Position numbers and translations under genes: made by a program. Below the pieces are notes generated by a model. It worked only from the letters and a program-made list of their open reading frames with translations. It did not search any database and was not told where the DNA came from. Of a DNA stretch of 64,000 nt, positions 8,006 through 16,565 are shown in pieces (within the stretch, counting starts at the first letter, position 1; the number at the start of each line of letters is the position of its first letter). The stretch spans positions 28,341 to 92,340 of the forward strand of contig JANXUF010000004.1 of assembly GCA_025356335.1 (NCBI GenBank). Reading direction: 5' to 3'. The stretch comes from Actinomycetes bacterium (lineage in GTDB: Bacteria; Actinomycetota; Acidimicrobiia; Acidimicrobiales; Ilumatobacteraceae).

Positions 8006-9046
8006 CTACGGCAGCAGGCGGGTGGCGCCTTTGAGCACGCGGAGGGCACCTTGTTTCGCCGTGCGCCGATGGTGGCTCGCTCCAGCCGATGACGTGGATG
8101 CCCGGTTCCGTAAGAACCAGTCGTAGCTGTCGGCGAACATCTCGGCGTTCGAGTACGTCGCCGTCCAGCCCAGTATTTCGTTGGCCTTGGTGGTGTCGAA
8201 GTACATCGACTGCGAATACATCAGCCAGTGATAGGGCGCGAACGGGGCGATATGCAACGAGGCCGCAGCGTGCATTGCCAGCGATGTCGGTCGTGCCGGG
8301 AGCGTTCTGACCTGCGAGCCGGTATTGGCGTGGTCGCACACGGTCTGCAGTGTCTTGCGCATCGTTCCGAAGCGGTCGGTGCCGATGTTGAAGATGTCGG
8401 CACCTGGCGAGGCACCTGCTGCGACGCATGCTGCTGCGAGATCGTCGGCGTGGACGAACTGGTACTTGTTGGAACCGTCACCGAGTACGAAGACGTCGGC
8501 ACCGTCGGCGATCCAGTCGAAGAGGATGCCGAAGATCCCGAGCCTGCCATGACCGAGAATGGTTCTCGGCCGAACGATCGACACGTCGAGCCCGCGCGAC
8601 ACATGATCGAGGCAGATCCACTCTCCGGCGAGCTTTGCGTGTCCGTATGCCTCCGCCGGCGACGGCACCGTTGCCTCTGTCACTGGATTCGAACGGGGCA
8701 CGCCGAAGACGGCGCTCGACGATGTGTGCACAACTTTGGCGACTTCGGCGACGACGCATGCCTGCAGGAGGATCCGTGTTCCGTCGACATTCACGGTCCG
8801 CAGCAACTCGTGATCCTTGGCGAGGGGAACCTGGGCAACGTTGTTGTAGACGACGTCGATGCCGGCGACCGCATTGGCGACGGTGGCGGCGTGGCGAATG
8901 TCGCCACGGATGAATTCGACATCAGACGGACGGTCATCGGCGTCGTTGAGATCCAACACCCTGACCTCGTGGCCGGCTGCACGCAAGTGGCGCACCATCA
9001 CCGCGCCGAAGTAACCGCTGCCGCCCGTGACCAGTGTGCGACTCAC
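8006..9046 (-). CDS. NAD-dependent epimerase/dehydratase (extended SDR)
   Basis: A 346-residue extended SDR. It has the Rossmann motif TLVTGGSGYFGAVMV at the N terminus, SSSAVFG near residue 115 and the catalytic Tyr-Lys pair in EAYGHAKLAGEW near 140. It resembles nucleotide-sugar epimerases and 3-beta-hydroxysteroid dehydrogenase-like proteins; the substrate is unknown. The GTG at 9046 overlaps the stop of the preceding gene (GTGA), which fixes the start better than an earlier in-frame codon. It is the last gene of a six-gene overlapping minus-strand operon. It converges with the GT4 gene across 146 bases in which I see no clear terminator. Confidence 0.83.
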   Translation of the reverse strand: MSRTLVTGGSGYFGAVMVRHLRAAGHEVRVLDLNDADDRPSDVEFIRGDIRHAATVANAVAGIDVVYNNVAQVPLAKDHELLRTVNVDGTRILLQACVVAEVAKVVHTSSSAVFGVPRSNPVTEATVPSPAEAYGHAKLAGEWICLDHVSRGLDVSIVRPRTILGHGRLGIFGILFDWIADGADVFVLGDGSNKYQFVHADDLAAACVAAGASPGADIFNIGTDRFGTMRKTLQTVCDHANTGSQVRTLPARPTSLAMHAAASLHIAPFAPYHWLMYSQSMYFDTTKANEILGWTATYSNAEMFADSYDWFLRNRASTSSAGASHHRRTAKQGALRVLKGATRLLP

Positions 9047-10248
9047 AGTTCGATGCCGTTCTGCTTGCACCACTGGATGCTTCTGCGCATTCCCTCGTGC
9101 AAGTCGATCTTCGGGTCGTACCCGAGCTCGGCCCTGGCTGCACTGATGTCACAGGCGATCGTCTTGTCCATCTCGCCGAGAACGTGGATCTGCTGGTTGT
9201 ACCTGCCGCTGCCCTGCAGCAGTTTGTCGGCGAATTCGGCGACCTTCCCGACGATCCCTGGGGCTCTGAGTGATTTTCCGGAGGCGTCGTATCCCTCGTC
9301 GCGCAACGCACTGGCGACGGTGGCGACGATCTCGTTGATGCTGTAGGGCTTGGCGTCGGCGATCCAGTACCCCTTGCCGGCGACACCCGGTGTGAGCTCG
9401 GCGGCGATGATGCCGTCGACGAGGTTGTCGATATAGACCATCGAACGCCGCTGCTCGCCGGAGGCGAGAACGGGGAACCGGCCCTTCTTGATCATCGTGA
9501 AGAAGACGGTCTGGCGGGCGGGCTGGAACGGTCCGTAGAACCACGGCGGCCGGACGATGACAGCGTCGAGGCCGTCGGCGCGGACGGCCTCGAGGACCGC
9601 CAATTCACCCTGCATTTTCGATATTCCGTAGTTGAAGTACGGGCGGTACGGCTCGTCGTTGCGAAACACGTCGTCGTGCGTCGGGTTGGTGCCGAAGGGG
9701 CTGTTGGACGAGACGTGTACCAGACGGCGGACACCGGAACGGCGTGCTGTCGCCACGATGTTCTTCGTGCCCTCGGTGTTCACCGCATAGAAACCGGCGA
9801 CCGATTCCGGGTGGATCACACCTGCCGCGTGAATCACGTCTGTGCTGGGTACGTGGGAGCCGGACGCACCTGTTGCAGATTCGCCCCCTCCGGATAGGCC
9901 CGCGAAGAAGCGTTCGACGTCGCCGATCCGGGTGACGTCTCCGACGACGACTTCGAGGCCGGGGCGCCGCCAGCCGAACGCGTCGATGTCGCCGGCGTTG
10001 CGGACGAGGATGCGGATCCGCCCATCCTGGCGTGTCGCCAGAAGGCGCTCGACGAGCGCCCTGCCGACCCATCCTGCTGCACCGGTCACGAGCGTCAGCG
10101 CAGGCGACTCCGAACGCTGCGTCGTCCCGGCGGCGACGACGGCGGCCGCAATGGGATCGGCGGAACCGTCCGGGAACGTGGGGGAACCGTCCGGGAAATT
10201 GGCGGAGGCGGAGGCGGAAGCGGTGTGCTGGTCGGTTTCGTTCGTCAC
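9043..10248 (-). CDS. NAD-dependent epimerase/dehydratase (extended SDR), second copy
   Basis: A 401-residue extended SDR. After a 45-residue low-complexity leader (alternating Ala/Ser, then two copies of FPDGS) comes TLVTGAAGWVGRALVERL, then HAAGVIHPES, HVSSNSPFG and the active-site YGISKMQGE. The GTG at 10248 overlaps the GMC oxidoreductase stop by 4 bases. It is not closely similar to the SDR gene that follows, so the two probably act on different steps. Nucleotide-sugar or sterol-like substrates fit the fold; the GMC oxidoreductase upstream suggests that these enzymes process the same oxidised compound. The leader seems disordered and includes a duplicated 15-base sequence. Confidence 0.8.
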   Translation of the reverse strand: MTNETDQHTASASASANFPDGSPTFPDGSADPIAAAVVAAGTTQRSESPALTLVTGAAGWVGRALVERLLATRQDGRIRILVRNAGDIDAFGWRRPGLEVVVGDVTRIGDVERFFAGLSGGGESATGASGSHVPSTDVIHAAGVIHPESVAGFYAVNTEGTKNIVATARRSGVRRLVHVSSNSPFGTNPTHDDVFRNDEPYRPYFNYGISKMQGELAVLEAVRADGLDAVIVRPPWFYGPFQPARQTVFFTMIKKGRFPVLASGEQRRSMVYIDNLVDGIIAAELTPGVAGKGYWIADAKPYSINEIVATVASALRDEGYDASGKSLRAPGIVGKVAEFADKLLQGSGRYNQQIHVLGEMDKTIACDISAARAELGYDPKIDLHEGMRRSIQWCKQNGIEL

Positions 10249-11765
10249 GCTGAAGTCCTTGCTGTACGCCGGTGAGCCGTGGCGATGAAACGGCGGGCGT
10301 TGCGGATGGCGAAGGCCATCACCGAGCCCTGCGGATTGACACCGGGTGCGGTCGGCAGTAACGATGCGTCGTTGACGTATACGTTGGCGGTCGAGTGGAT
10401 TCGTCCGAAGGAGTCGGCGGCGCATCGGTCGCGGTCCTCGCCAAGCGGTACCGTCGAGCACAGGTGCACCGTCATGAGGCTGGCTTTCATTGCTGAGAAC
10501 GACTGCTGCATCGCCCCGAGGTCGGCCCGGTTGCGCACGACCGGCGCACCGCGGAACGACGGATAGACCTCGGTCGCTCCTGCCTGCAGCATCGTCAGGC
10601 CGAGCCTGCCGAGACCGCTGCGCAGGACGTGTCGATCACGCCCTGTGAGGTGATATGTCACCAACGGATCATGGAATCCCGGTATCGAGCGGACCCGACC
10701 CTTGCCCTGGCTGGTGATCGCTGCGTAATACACGGCGACGTGCTGCCAGTCGGTGACGGCGTCCTTGAATACCTGCCAGTGGTCGCTGAGGGCGAGGGCG
10801 ACGAGACCGGAGTTGGAGGCAGAACCCCCGAAGGAGATGTTCGGTGAGAATTCCTTGACCTGGTGCACCGGGACGTCGTCATCGACGTTCACGACCTGCG
10901 GAAAGCGTGCGGCGAGTTTGACCGTCGGATGGAATGCCAATGTCCGTCCGATCGGTCCGCCGATGCCAGACCGTTGCAGCAATGCGGGCGAATGGATGGC
11001 ACCTGCGCAGACGAAGACGGCGCCGCAGCGGATTCGGCCGGTCCGCGTCGCCCCGGTATGCTGCGGCTCTGATTTGGAGCCGGATGCCACCGGACCGTCG
11101 TTCAGCCGGTACGACACTGCGCTGACACGGCCGTGCTGGATCTCGAGGCGATCGACGACGCAGCCGGTGACGAGTTGGGCACCTGCGCGGATCCCCCGTG
11201 GCAGATACGTCTCGGTCATACTCTGGCGCCGGCCGCTCGTGGCGTCCCCACTCGGCGGATAGGTCATCCACCGTGGCGCCTCGTTCTGTTGCCAGCCGAG
11301 CGCGATCGCCCCGTCCCGCAGCCGTTCACTCGCCGCCGTCGGCCGCCCCGGAACGAATCCGACCGACAGTGAAGACTCGACCTCCGCGCAGATCTCGGCA
11401 ATCTCGTCGTCGTCGAGGTCGCTTATATGGAAGTCTCGGCGCCAGCGGTGGAGCAGTTCGGTCGGCGGCCTGATGTACAGCCCGCTGTTGATCTCTGTTC
11501 CGCCGCCGGCGCATCGGCCTTCTGCGTAGGCGATCGACGGTCGTCCGAGGGCGACGGTGACGCCGCCGCCGCGATATTGCTGCGTCATCTGCTCGAGCGA
11601 GAACGGACGGAGCGCACCCTGGGGAATCCATCTGCCCTCTTCGAGGACGACGACGCTGAACCCTGCTTCCGCGAGCAGCGCAGCAGTTGTCGCTCCGCCT
11701 GCGCCAGAGCCGACGACGACGACGTCGGTTTCGTACGGCACGGGACCGTTCATGTGTGTGCTCAT
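10245..11765 (-). CDS. GMC-family FAD oxidoreductase
   Basis: A 506-residue flavoprotein of the glucose-methanol-choline family. The FAD-binding site is DVVVVGSGAGGATTAALLAE near residue 10, followed by EINSGLYIRPP, CAGAIHSPALLQRSG (GMC signature 2) near 270 and the C-terminal NVYVNDASLLPTAPGVNP with the conserved Asn/Pro end. These enzymes oxidise alcohol groups of sugars, sterols or polyols. The ATG at 11765 shares one base with the preceding stop. It is encoded straight after a 99-residue protein, an arrangement like multi-subunit GMC dehydrogenases with a small partner subunit. No signal peptide is seen. Confidence 0.85.
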   Translation of the reverse strand: MSTHMNGPVPYETDVVVVGSGAGGATTAALLAEAGFSVVVLEEGRWIPQGALRPFSLEQMTQQYRGGGVTVALGRPSIAYAEGRCAGGGTEINSGLYIRPPTELLHRWRRDFHISDLDDDEIAEICAEVESSLSVGFVPGRPTAASERLRDGAIALGWQQNEAPRWMTYPPSGDATSGRRQSMTETYLPRGIRAGAQLVTGCVVDRLEIQHGRVSAVSYRLNDGPVASGSKSEPQHTGATRTGRIRCGAVFVCAGAIHSPALLQRSGIGGPIGRTLAFHPTVKLAARFPQVVNVDDDVPVHQVKEFSPNISFGGSASNSGLVALALSDHWQVFKDAVTDWQHVAVYYAAITSQGKGRVRSIPGFHDPLVTYHLTGRDRHVLRSGLGRLGLTMLQAGATEVYPSFRGAPVVRNRADLGAMQQSFSAMKASLMTVHLCSTVPLGEDRDRCAADSFGRIHSTANVYVNDASLLPTAPGVNPQGSVMAFAIRNARRFIATAHRRTARTSA

Positions 11766-12064
11766 CAGCGTGCACCTTCTGGCGATGTATCCGGCCACAG
11801 CTCCCAGATGTAGGCGTACCCGAGCGACCGCACCAGCCTGACGAAGTCGCCGAAGCCCGGTAGAGCGATGGACGTCAGAACCGGCAGGGTGAATCTGCGC
11901 CACGGCGGTGCCAGTAGCGCCGACATCAACATTCGAACGAGGCGAACGCCGAATCCGGCAGGGCCGACGAGCTGGTCGATACGGCGCTCGACGAAGGCGG
12001 TGACCTCGTCGAGGCGATCGTTGTCGAGGTCCGGCAGATCTGCCGCAAGAATCGAACGGATCAT
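11765..12064 (-). CDS. Small protein of unknown function, possible GMC oxidoreductase partner
   Basis: A 99-residue protein that I do not recognise. It begins MIRSILAADLPDLD, has a charged helical part and then a hydrophobic, aromatic C-terminal half (ALLAPPWRRFTLPVLTSI and LGYAYIWELWPDT). The start is fixed by an ATGA overlap with the methyltransferase stop, and its own stop overlaps the GMC oxidoreductase ATG, so all three are coupled. Small subunits of gluconate-type dehydrogenases occupy such positions but are usually longer with a Tat signal, which is absent here. A partner or maturation role for the oxidoreductase is inference from position only. Confidence 0.7.
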   Translation of the reverse strand: MIRSILAADLPDLDNDRLDEVTAFVERRIDQLVGPAGFGVRLVRMLMSALLAPPWRRFTLPVLTSIALPGFGDFVRLVRSLGYAYIWELWPDTSPEGAR

Positions 12065-12876
12065 GGCACCCGCCGGGTACCGGCGCAGCGATAGATCTGT
12101 GCGGACAGGTGCTCGTCGTTGTTGCGCCGACGATCGAACGTCACGACGTCGTCGAAGCGAACAGGCACCCGGCGCAACCGACGGCGGTAGGCGAGTCGGG
12201 TCGCCGCAGTGAGACAGCGCGACGCCAATGCCTGGCCACCGCGATGATGAGCATCGGCGGACATTGCAGCATCGGCGAATCCTGGGTCGAGTGTGCCGCG
12301 CACCTCGAACGGAATCGTGCCACTCCACCGCAGCGACACCACCCGATGGTCGAGGTCGGCGTCGAGCATCTTGGCGAGTCGTTCACGGAGTCCGCTGGTC
12401 GTCAGATAGGCATCGATGCCGGCGTCGAAGAACGGCTGCGACTTGGCCGTGAAGACGAGCACGCCGTCGAGCAACTCGCACCACCACAGGTGACTCGGGA
12501 AGTCGACGATCTTGGCGCTCGCCGCCTCGGGAACCTCGATGTAGCCAGCTTTGGCGACTCGTGTGAGTTCACCGATGACGGCGGCAGGGTCTTTCACGTG
12601 TTCGAGCATGTGTGAGCAGACGACGAAGTCGAAGACGCCGTCGGCGAACGGCATATCTGCGGCGTCGGCGTCGAACATCGGATGGGTGATGCTGACGCTC
12701 CTCGAACCGCTGCGCTGGCCACCGTGCGCCTCGGTCAGGTGACGGTCGAGCAAAATGTCGGCGCGCCAGTGCGGCTTGTCCCCACTGCCCACATCGAGCA
12801 CCAGCGCAGCGGCACCGACGGGGATGTCGATCCGCCTGCGGTAGTACGAGCGCAGGCGTCGGACGATCGTCGCCAT
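12061..12876 (-). CDS. Class I SAM-dependent methyltransferase (Methyltransf_11 type)
   Basis: A 271-residue predicted methyltransferase. SAM motif I is LVLDVGSGDKPHWRAD near residue 25; DAADMPFADGVFDFVVCSHMLEHV near 80 is the typical Methyltransf_11 block. C-terminal residues are basic (YRRRLRRVPVRFDD). The ATG at 12876 shares one base with the stop of the membrane glycosyltransferase upstream, and the stop overlaps the small unknown gene. It is part of the six-gene operon and may methylate a glycan or lipid intermediate; the substrate is not visible in the sequence. Confidence 0.82.
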   Translation of the reverse strand: MATIVRRLRSYYRRRIDIPVGAAALVLDVGSGDKPHWRADILLDRHLTEAHGGQRSGSRSVSITHPMFDADAADMPFADGVFDFVVCSHMLEHVKDPAAVIGELTRVAKAGYIEVPEAASAKIVDFPSHLWWCELLDGVLVFTAKSQPFFDAGIDAYLTTSGLRERLAKMLDADLDHRVVSLRWSGTIPFEVRGTLDPGFADAAMSADAHHRGGQALASRCLTAATRLAYRRRLRRVPVRFDDVVTFDRRRNNDEHLSAQIYRCAGTRRVP

Positions 12877-14672
12877 CAGCCGGACCCGGCGATCAGCGAG
12901 GGTGTCGAGGGGTCCATCGAGACACATGTCCCGGTGACTCGGTCACGCCGTTCGAGCAGATCGACCAGGTATGTCTGGCCGACTTGTTCATACGTCCTGA
13001 TGAGGCAGAAGTCGTCTCTGATGACGATGTTCGATGCGTCGCTGCCGAAGTCCATCGAGCTGTTCGGTTCCCGCCAGCCGTCCCAGAAGTGGGTGAGGAT
13101 GACCCAGTCGGCTGTCTGCAGATCGCCGGCCAGACGTGACCCGGGCGCGTTGGCAAGTCCTGGATCCATCTCGATGAAGTATGTCGCCGGGGGAAGTTCG
13201 GGAAACAGGTAGTAGAAGAAATCGTCGGCATACCAGGTCCGCCGCAGATCACCAGGGCCGACGAAAAGGCGTTCGCCAGGCTTCGACAGTGTGGACAGAT
13301 CGTCGATGACGCCCTTCGAGGCGAGATACGGAGGGTAGTCGCCGAGGTAGAAACGACGCCCGTTGCGCGATACGGGGAACGGCGTCTGCTTCTCGCCGAG
13401 GCTGACGCGAGCATGCAGCAGGTAATAGCGGAACGTGAACAGCGGCGACGTGATCAGGCTGAGCACGGTCACGCTCGACAGTGCACCGAAGACGGCGCGC
13501 CGAGGGGTGATGCCACGGTGCCTGGCGAACTCTACGAGGGCGATGATCAGCAGCGGGAAAGAGATGCATGTCACCCATGTGAGGTGCGTCGAGTCTGGTC
13601 GCTGCAGCGCCTGGGGGAGCAGGCCGATGCTGAACAGGCCGACTGCGAGGACCGTTCGCGAGGCTTTGCCGGGGTGCTTGCGATACCACCGCCAGCCGAG
13701 CAGACCGAGTGCGAAGGCGGCGAAAAACATGGCGAAGAACCACACGAACAGTGAATGGTCGGCGGCAAGATGCGGTACCCTCCACCACGGAGGCACCGTC
13801 TCAGCGATTGCCTGCAGGGAACCATCGAGTACACCCCAACTCGGCGGGCGTGGAAGTGACCGTCCGGCACGAAGGTGGAACACCGGATCGATGACCATGC
13901 CGACAAAGGCAGAATGAGGTCCGACGAGCACGACGTGGACAAGCATCGGCAGTAACCCGGCGACGAGCCCGACGCTGAAGCGTTTCCAAGTGCCGCTACG
14001 CCACAGGTACCACAGGTAGACACACCCGAGGGCGACGATCACGTCCGGCCGGTACGTCAGCGCCAGCCCGGCGAGCAGGCCGGCGGCGAACAGGCAACGT
14101 CTGCGACCGGCCTCGCTGTCGACGTTGGAGGAGCGAAGTGCGAACACGACGCTCCACAGTCCGAGGGCCAGCGCGCCGTTCCACGCCATCGCTGTCAAGC
14201 CGATCGGCGTGAGGATATAGAACACCGAGATGGTGGCGACCGCAGTCGCCGCCCAGCGGCCCCACGGCCGAGCGAGGGCGAAGAGGGCGAAGATGATTCC
14301 GAGATGCTGGATCAATCCGAACGTGCGTTCGGCTTCTAGCCGTACCCCGAAGATCTTGTACCAGAGCGCCAAGGCGTCGATCGACCCAGGTCCGTAGAGG
14401 TGCAGGAAATCCTTGTTCGGCAACTTCCCCTTGAGGAGCTGCTCGGGGAAGTAGAGCATGAAGCCTTCTTCCATCGTCCCACCCGTCGTGTGGTACAACC
14501 CGCGCAACGGCGCAGCGACGACGGCCAGCACGATGCCGATCCCGAGCCATGTCCGGAAAGCGGCACGTTGCCAGGTCTTGGCGGCACGTAATCGGAGCCC
14601 GCCGCTCCCGCCATCGACGAACGACGGCTGCTCAGCCGTGGGGGGGCTCTTCAGCCTACCCGGCGCGCTCAT
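12876..14672 (-). CDS. Polytopic membrane glycosyltransferase-like protein (GT-C type)
   Basis: A 598-residue membrane protein with about ten hydrophobic segments from residue 40 to 430 and a C-terminal extracytoplasmic domain of about 170 residues. The first loop has TMEEGFMLYFPEQL and LYGPGS, like the acidic catalytic loop of polyprenyl-phosphate-sugar dependent GT-C enzymes. It likely transfers a sugar outside the membrane from a lipid carrier such as decaprenylphosphoryl-arabinose or -mannose. It opens the six-gene overlapping operon. No TAnnnT box or strong ribosome-binding site is evident before the ATG at 14672. Confidence 0.72.
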   Translation of the reverse strand: MSAPGRLKSPPTAEQPSFVDGGSGGLRLRAAKTWQRAAFRTWLGIGIVLAVVAAPLRGLYHTTGGTMEEGFMLYFPEQLLKGKLPNKDFLHLYGPGSIDALALWYKIFGVRLEAERTFGLIQHLGIIFALFALARPWGRWAATAVATISVFYILTPIGLTAMAWNGALALGLWSVVFALRSSNVDSEAGRRRCLFAAGLLAGLALTYRPDVIVALGCVYLWYLWRSGTWKRFSVGLVAGLLPMLVHVVLVGPHSAFVGMVIDPVFHLRAGRSLPRPPSWGVLDGSLQAIAETVPPWWRVPHLAADHSLFVWFFAMFFAAFALGLLGWRWYRKHPGKASRTVLAVGLFSIGLLPQALQRPDSTHLTWVTCISFPLLIIALVEFARHRGITPRRAVFGALSSVTVLSLITSPLFTFRYYLLHARVSLGEKQTPFPVSRNGRRFYLGDYPPYLASKGVIDDLSTLSKPGERLFVGPGDLRRTWYADDFFYYLFPELPPATYFIEMDPGLANAPGSRLAGDLQTADWVILTHFWDGWREPNSSMDFGSDASNIVIRDDFCLIRTYEQVGQTYLVDLLERRDRVTGTCVSMDPSTPSLIAGSG

Positions 14673-14818
14673 CGCAGCATCTCGCCGGTGGTCCGCTCGA
14701 TGACGGGTCGGGCGGGTGGGAGCACGGGTTGCGAGGCTACTGCGTGAATGCCCGCCAAAATGGCAAGCGATTCGGACCGGCCGTGGATGATGACATCTGG
14801 TCGGAGAACGTCGGCGGA

Positions 14819-14824
14819 TAGTCT
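14819..14824 (+). promoter_or_regulatory. -10 box, near-leaderless, for methyltransferase at 14834
   Basis: TAGTCT lies 9 bases before the ATG at 14834, so transcription should start within a few bases of the start codon. No ribosome-binding sequence fits in the gap. Confidence 0.5.
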
Positions 14825-14833
14825 GAGCGCCGA

Positions 14834-15556
14834 ATGTCTCGGCCTGCGATTTCCAAACTCGAACGTCAGCAACAGCTCGTGACGGACCGGCAGCATGAGA
14901 CCTACTGGCACAGGGTGCGCTTCGAACTGGTCGGTCGATTCCTCGACAGGGCCGGGTCGAAAAGCGTTGTCGATTTTGGCGCCGGATCTGGTCTGTTGGG
15001 CGAATGGTTGCAGGAACATCGACCAGCTACGGACTACCACTTCACCGAGTCTTCTGCAGTGCTCGCCAAGCATCTCGTCGAACGTTTCGGCTCCGATGCC
15101 AAGGCGACGATCGAGGATCCCTGGCCCCAGCGGTCGCTCGTCGTGATGCTCGATGTGCTCGAACACATCGAATACCCTGTGGCTGCTCTCCAGGCGATTC
15201 GCTCGAACATGGGGCGGGCCGATGTCTTGGTGATCACCGTCCCGGCGTTGCGTTGGGGATTCTCCTCATGGGATGTCGAACTCGGCCACTACCGGCGCTA
15301 CAGCAAGCGTTCGTTGCGCCACGAACTGGCGGCAGCGGGGTTCGCCGTCGAGCACACGGCGTACCTGTTTCCCGAGCTCTTGCCGTTGCTCGTGGTGCGA
15401 AAGCTGCGTTCGGCTCCCCGCGAGGACGTCGATTTCCCCGAGCTCTCACCGGTCATGGCAAGCGTCGGCTATCGGATCGCTGCCACCACGACGGCGTTGC
15501 GCAACGTGTGGGTTGCCGGAACATCCGTCGTGGCCGTCGCCCGCAGCACGGCATAG
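14834..15556 (+). CDS. Class I SAM-dependent methyltransferase
   Basis: A 240-residue methyltransferase. SAM motif I is VVDFGAGSGLLGEWL near residue 46 and the acidic post-motif is VVMLDVLEHIEYP near 103. The GHYRRYSK segment near 155 is common in methyltransferases beside polyprenol-linked glycosyltransferases. The GT2 glycosyltransferase follows after 6 bases, so they are probably one transcript from a near-leaderless promoter. The divergent neighbour is the six-gene envelope operon, 161 bases away. Likely role: modification of a surface polysaccharide or its lipid carrier; the substrate is unknown. Confidence 0.82.
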   Translation: MSRPAISKLERQQQLVTDRQHETYWHRVRFELVGRFLDRAGSKSVVDFGAGSGLLGEWLQEHRPATDYHFTESSAVLAKHLVERFGSDAKATIEDPWPQRSLVVMLDVLEHIEYPVAALQAIRSNMGRADVLVITVPALRWGFSSWDVELGHYRRYSKRSLRHELAAAGFAVEHTAYLFPELLPLLVVRKLRSAPREDVDFPELSPVMASVGYRIAATTTALRNVWVAGTSVVAVARSTA

Positions 15557-15562
15557 CTCGGC

Positions 15563-16552
15563 GTGGACGAGACCCCCCCCATCGAACGACCCGCATGGCG
15601 ATTGTGGATCGTCAGTCCGCTGCTCCGCGATACCGAGTCGTTCCTTCATCTGCGAAACGAGATCGCTGCCGCCTGTCCGGCAGCGGGAATCGCCGCGCCG
15701 ATCCATCACATCGTGGTCGACGATTCGGCTGGTATCGACACCGAGGTCCGCCAGCTCGACGAACTCGACAATGTCTCGGTGCTGACGCCGCCATTCAACC
15801 TCGGCCACCAGCGGGCGCTCGTGTATGGCCTGCGGACACTCGCAACAACCGTCGATGTTGCCGACATCGTGGTGACGATGGACTCCGATGGCGAGGACAA
15901 GGGCGTGGACGTCCCTCGACTCGTGAAGGCGGTGAGCTGGCCGATCTCCCCGCTCGCCATCGCCCGGCGAACCGAGCGAACGGAATCGCTCGTGTTCCGG
16001 CTGATGTATCCGTGTTTTCGCCTGCTGTTCCGATTGTTCACCGGGCTGACGGTCCGGTCGGGTAATTTCGCCGCCCAATACGGAGCATCGTTGACGGCGA
16101 CGATCAACCACCCGAGTTTCGACCTGTGCTACTCGTCGACGCTCATCGCCCTGCCGCGGCCGACGGCATTCGTGCCGTGCGCCCGCGGCCGCCGATTCGC
16201 CGGACAATCGCGGATGAACGGCCACTCGTTGATCGCCCACGGCATTCGCATGATGCTGCCGTTCTCCGAGCGCATCGCCGTGCGGATGCTCGTTCTCTCG
16301 ACGCTTTCGTTCGGGGCGCTAGGCGCGTCGCTGATCCTCGTTTGGCTGCGCCTGCTCGACGGCGTTCCCGTCACCACGATCGTCGGTGCGCTCGTCGCGC
16401 TGTTGGCGGTGGCGATGGGATCCTTCACGGCCTTCATGGTCCTTTTCTCCGGCTTCAGCGTCGCTCCGATCGCCCCCAGCGACGAGCGCCCGTGGATCTC
16501 GGAGGCGTCGGCGCAGGCATCGTCGACGACCGGACAGCACGTGGCGACCTAA
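15563..16552 (+). CDS. Glycosyltransferase family 2 (polyprenol-phosphate sugar synthase-like)
   Basis: A 329-residue GT-A enzyme that starts with GTG. HHIVVDDSAG near residue 50, PFNLGHQRALVYGL near 78 and the metal-binding VVTMDSDGEDKG near 105 are GT2 hallmarks. The last 70 residues hold two hydrophobic segments (LSTLSFGALGASLILVW and VGALVALLAVAMGSFTAF), the layout of DPM1/GtrB-like enzymes that load a sugar from a nucleotide onto polyprenyl phosphate. It would supply donors for the polytopic GT-C proteins encoded on either side. The downstream membrane-protein gene begins 13 bases later. Confidence 0.83.
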   Translation: MDETPPIERPAWRLWIVSPLLRDTESFLHLRNEIAAACPAAGIAAPIHHIVVDDSAGIDTEVRQLDELDNVSVLTPPFNLGHQRALVYGLRTLATTVDVADIVVTMDSDGEDKGVDVPRLVKAVSWPISPLAIARRTERTESLVFRLMYPCFRLLFRLFTGLTVRSGNFAAQYGASLTATINHPSFDLCYSSTLIALPRPTAFVPCARGRRFAGQSRMNGHSLIAHGIRMMLPFSERIAVRMLVLSTLSFGALGASLILVWLRLLDGVPVTTIVGALVALLAVAMGSFTAFMVLFSGFSVAPIAPSDERPWISEASAQASSTTGQHVAT

Positions 16553-16565
16553 TGCGATCGTTGGC

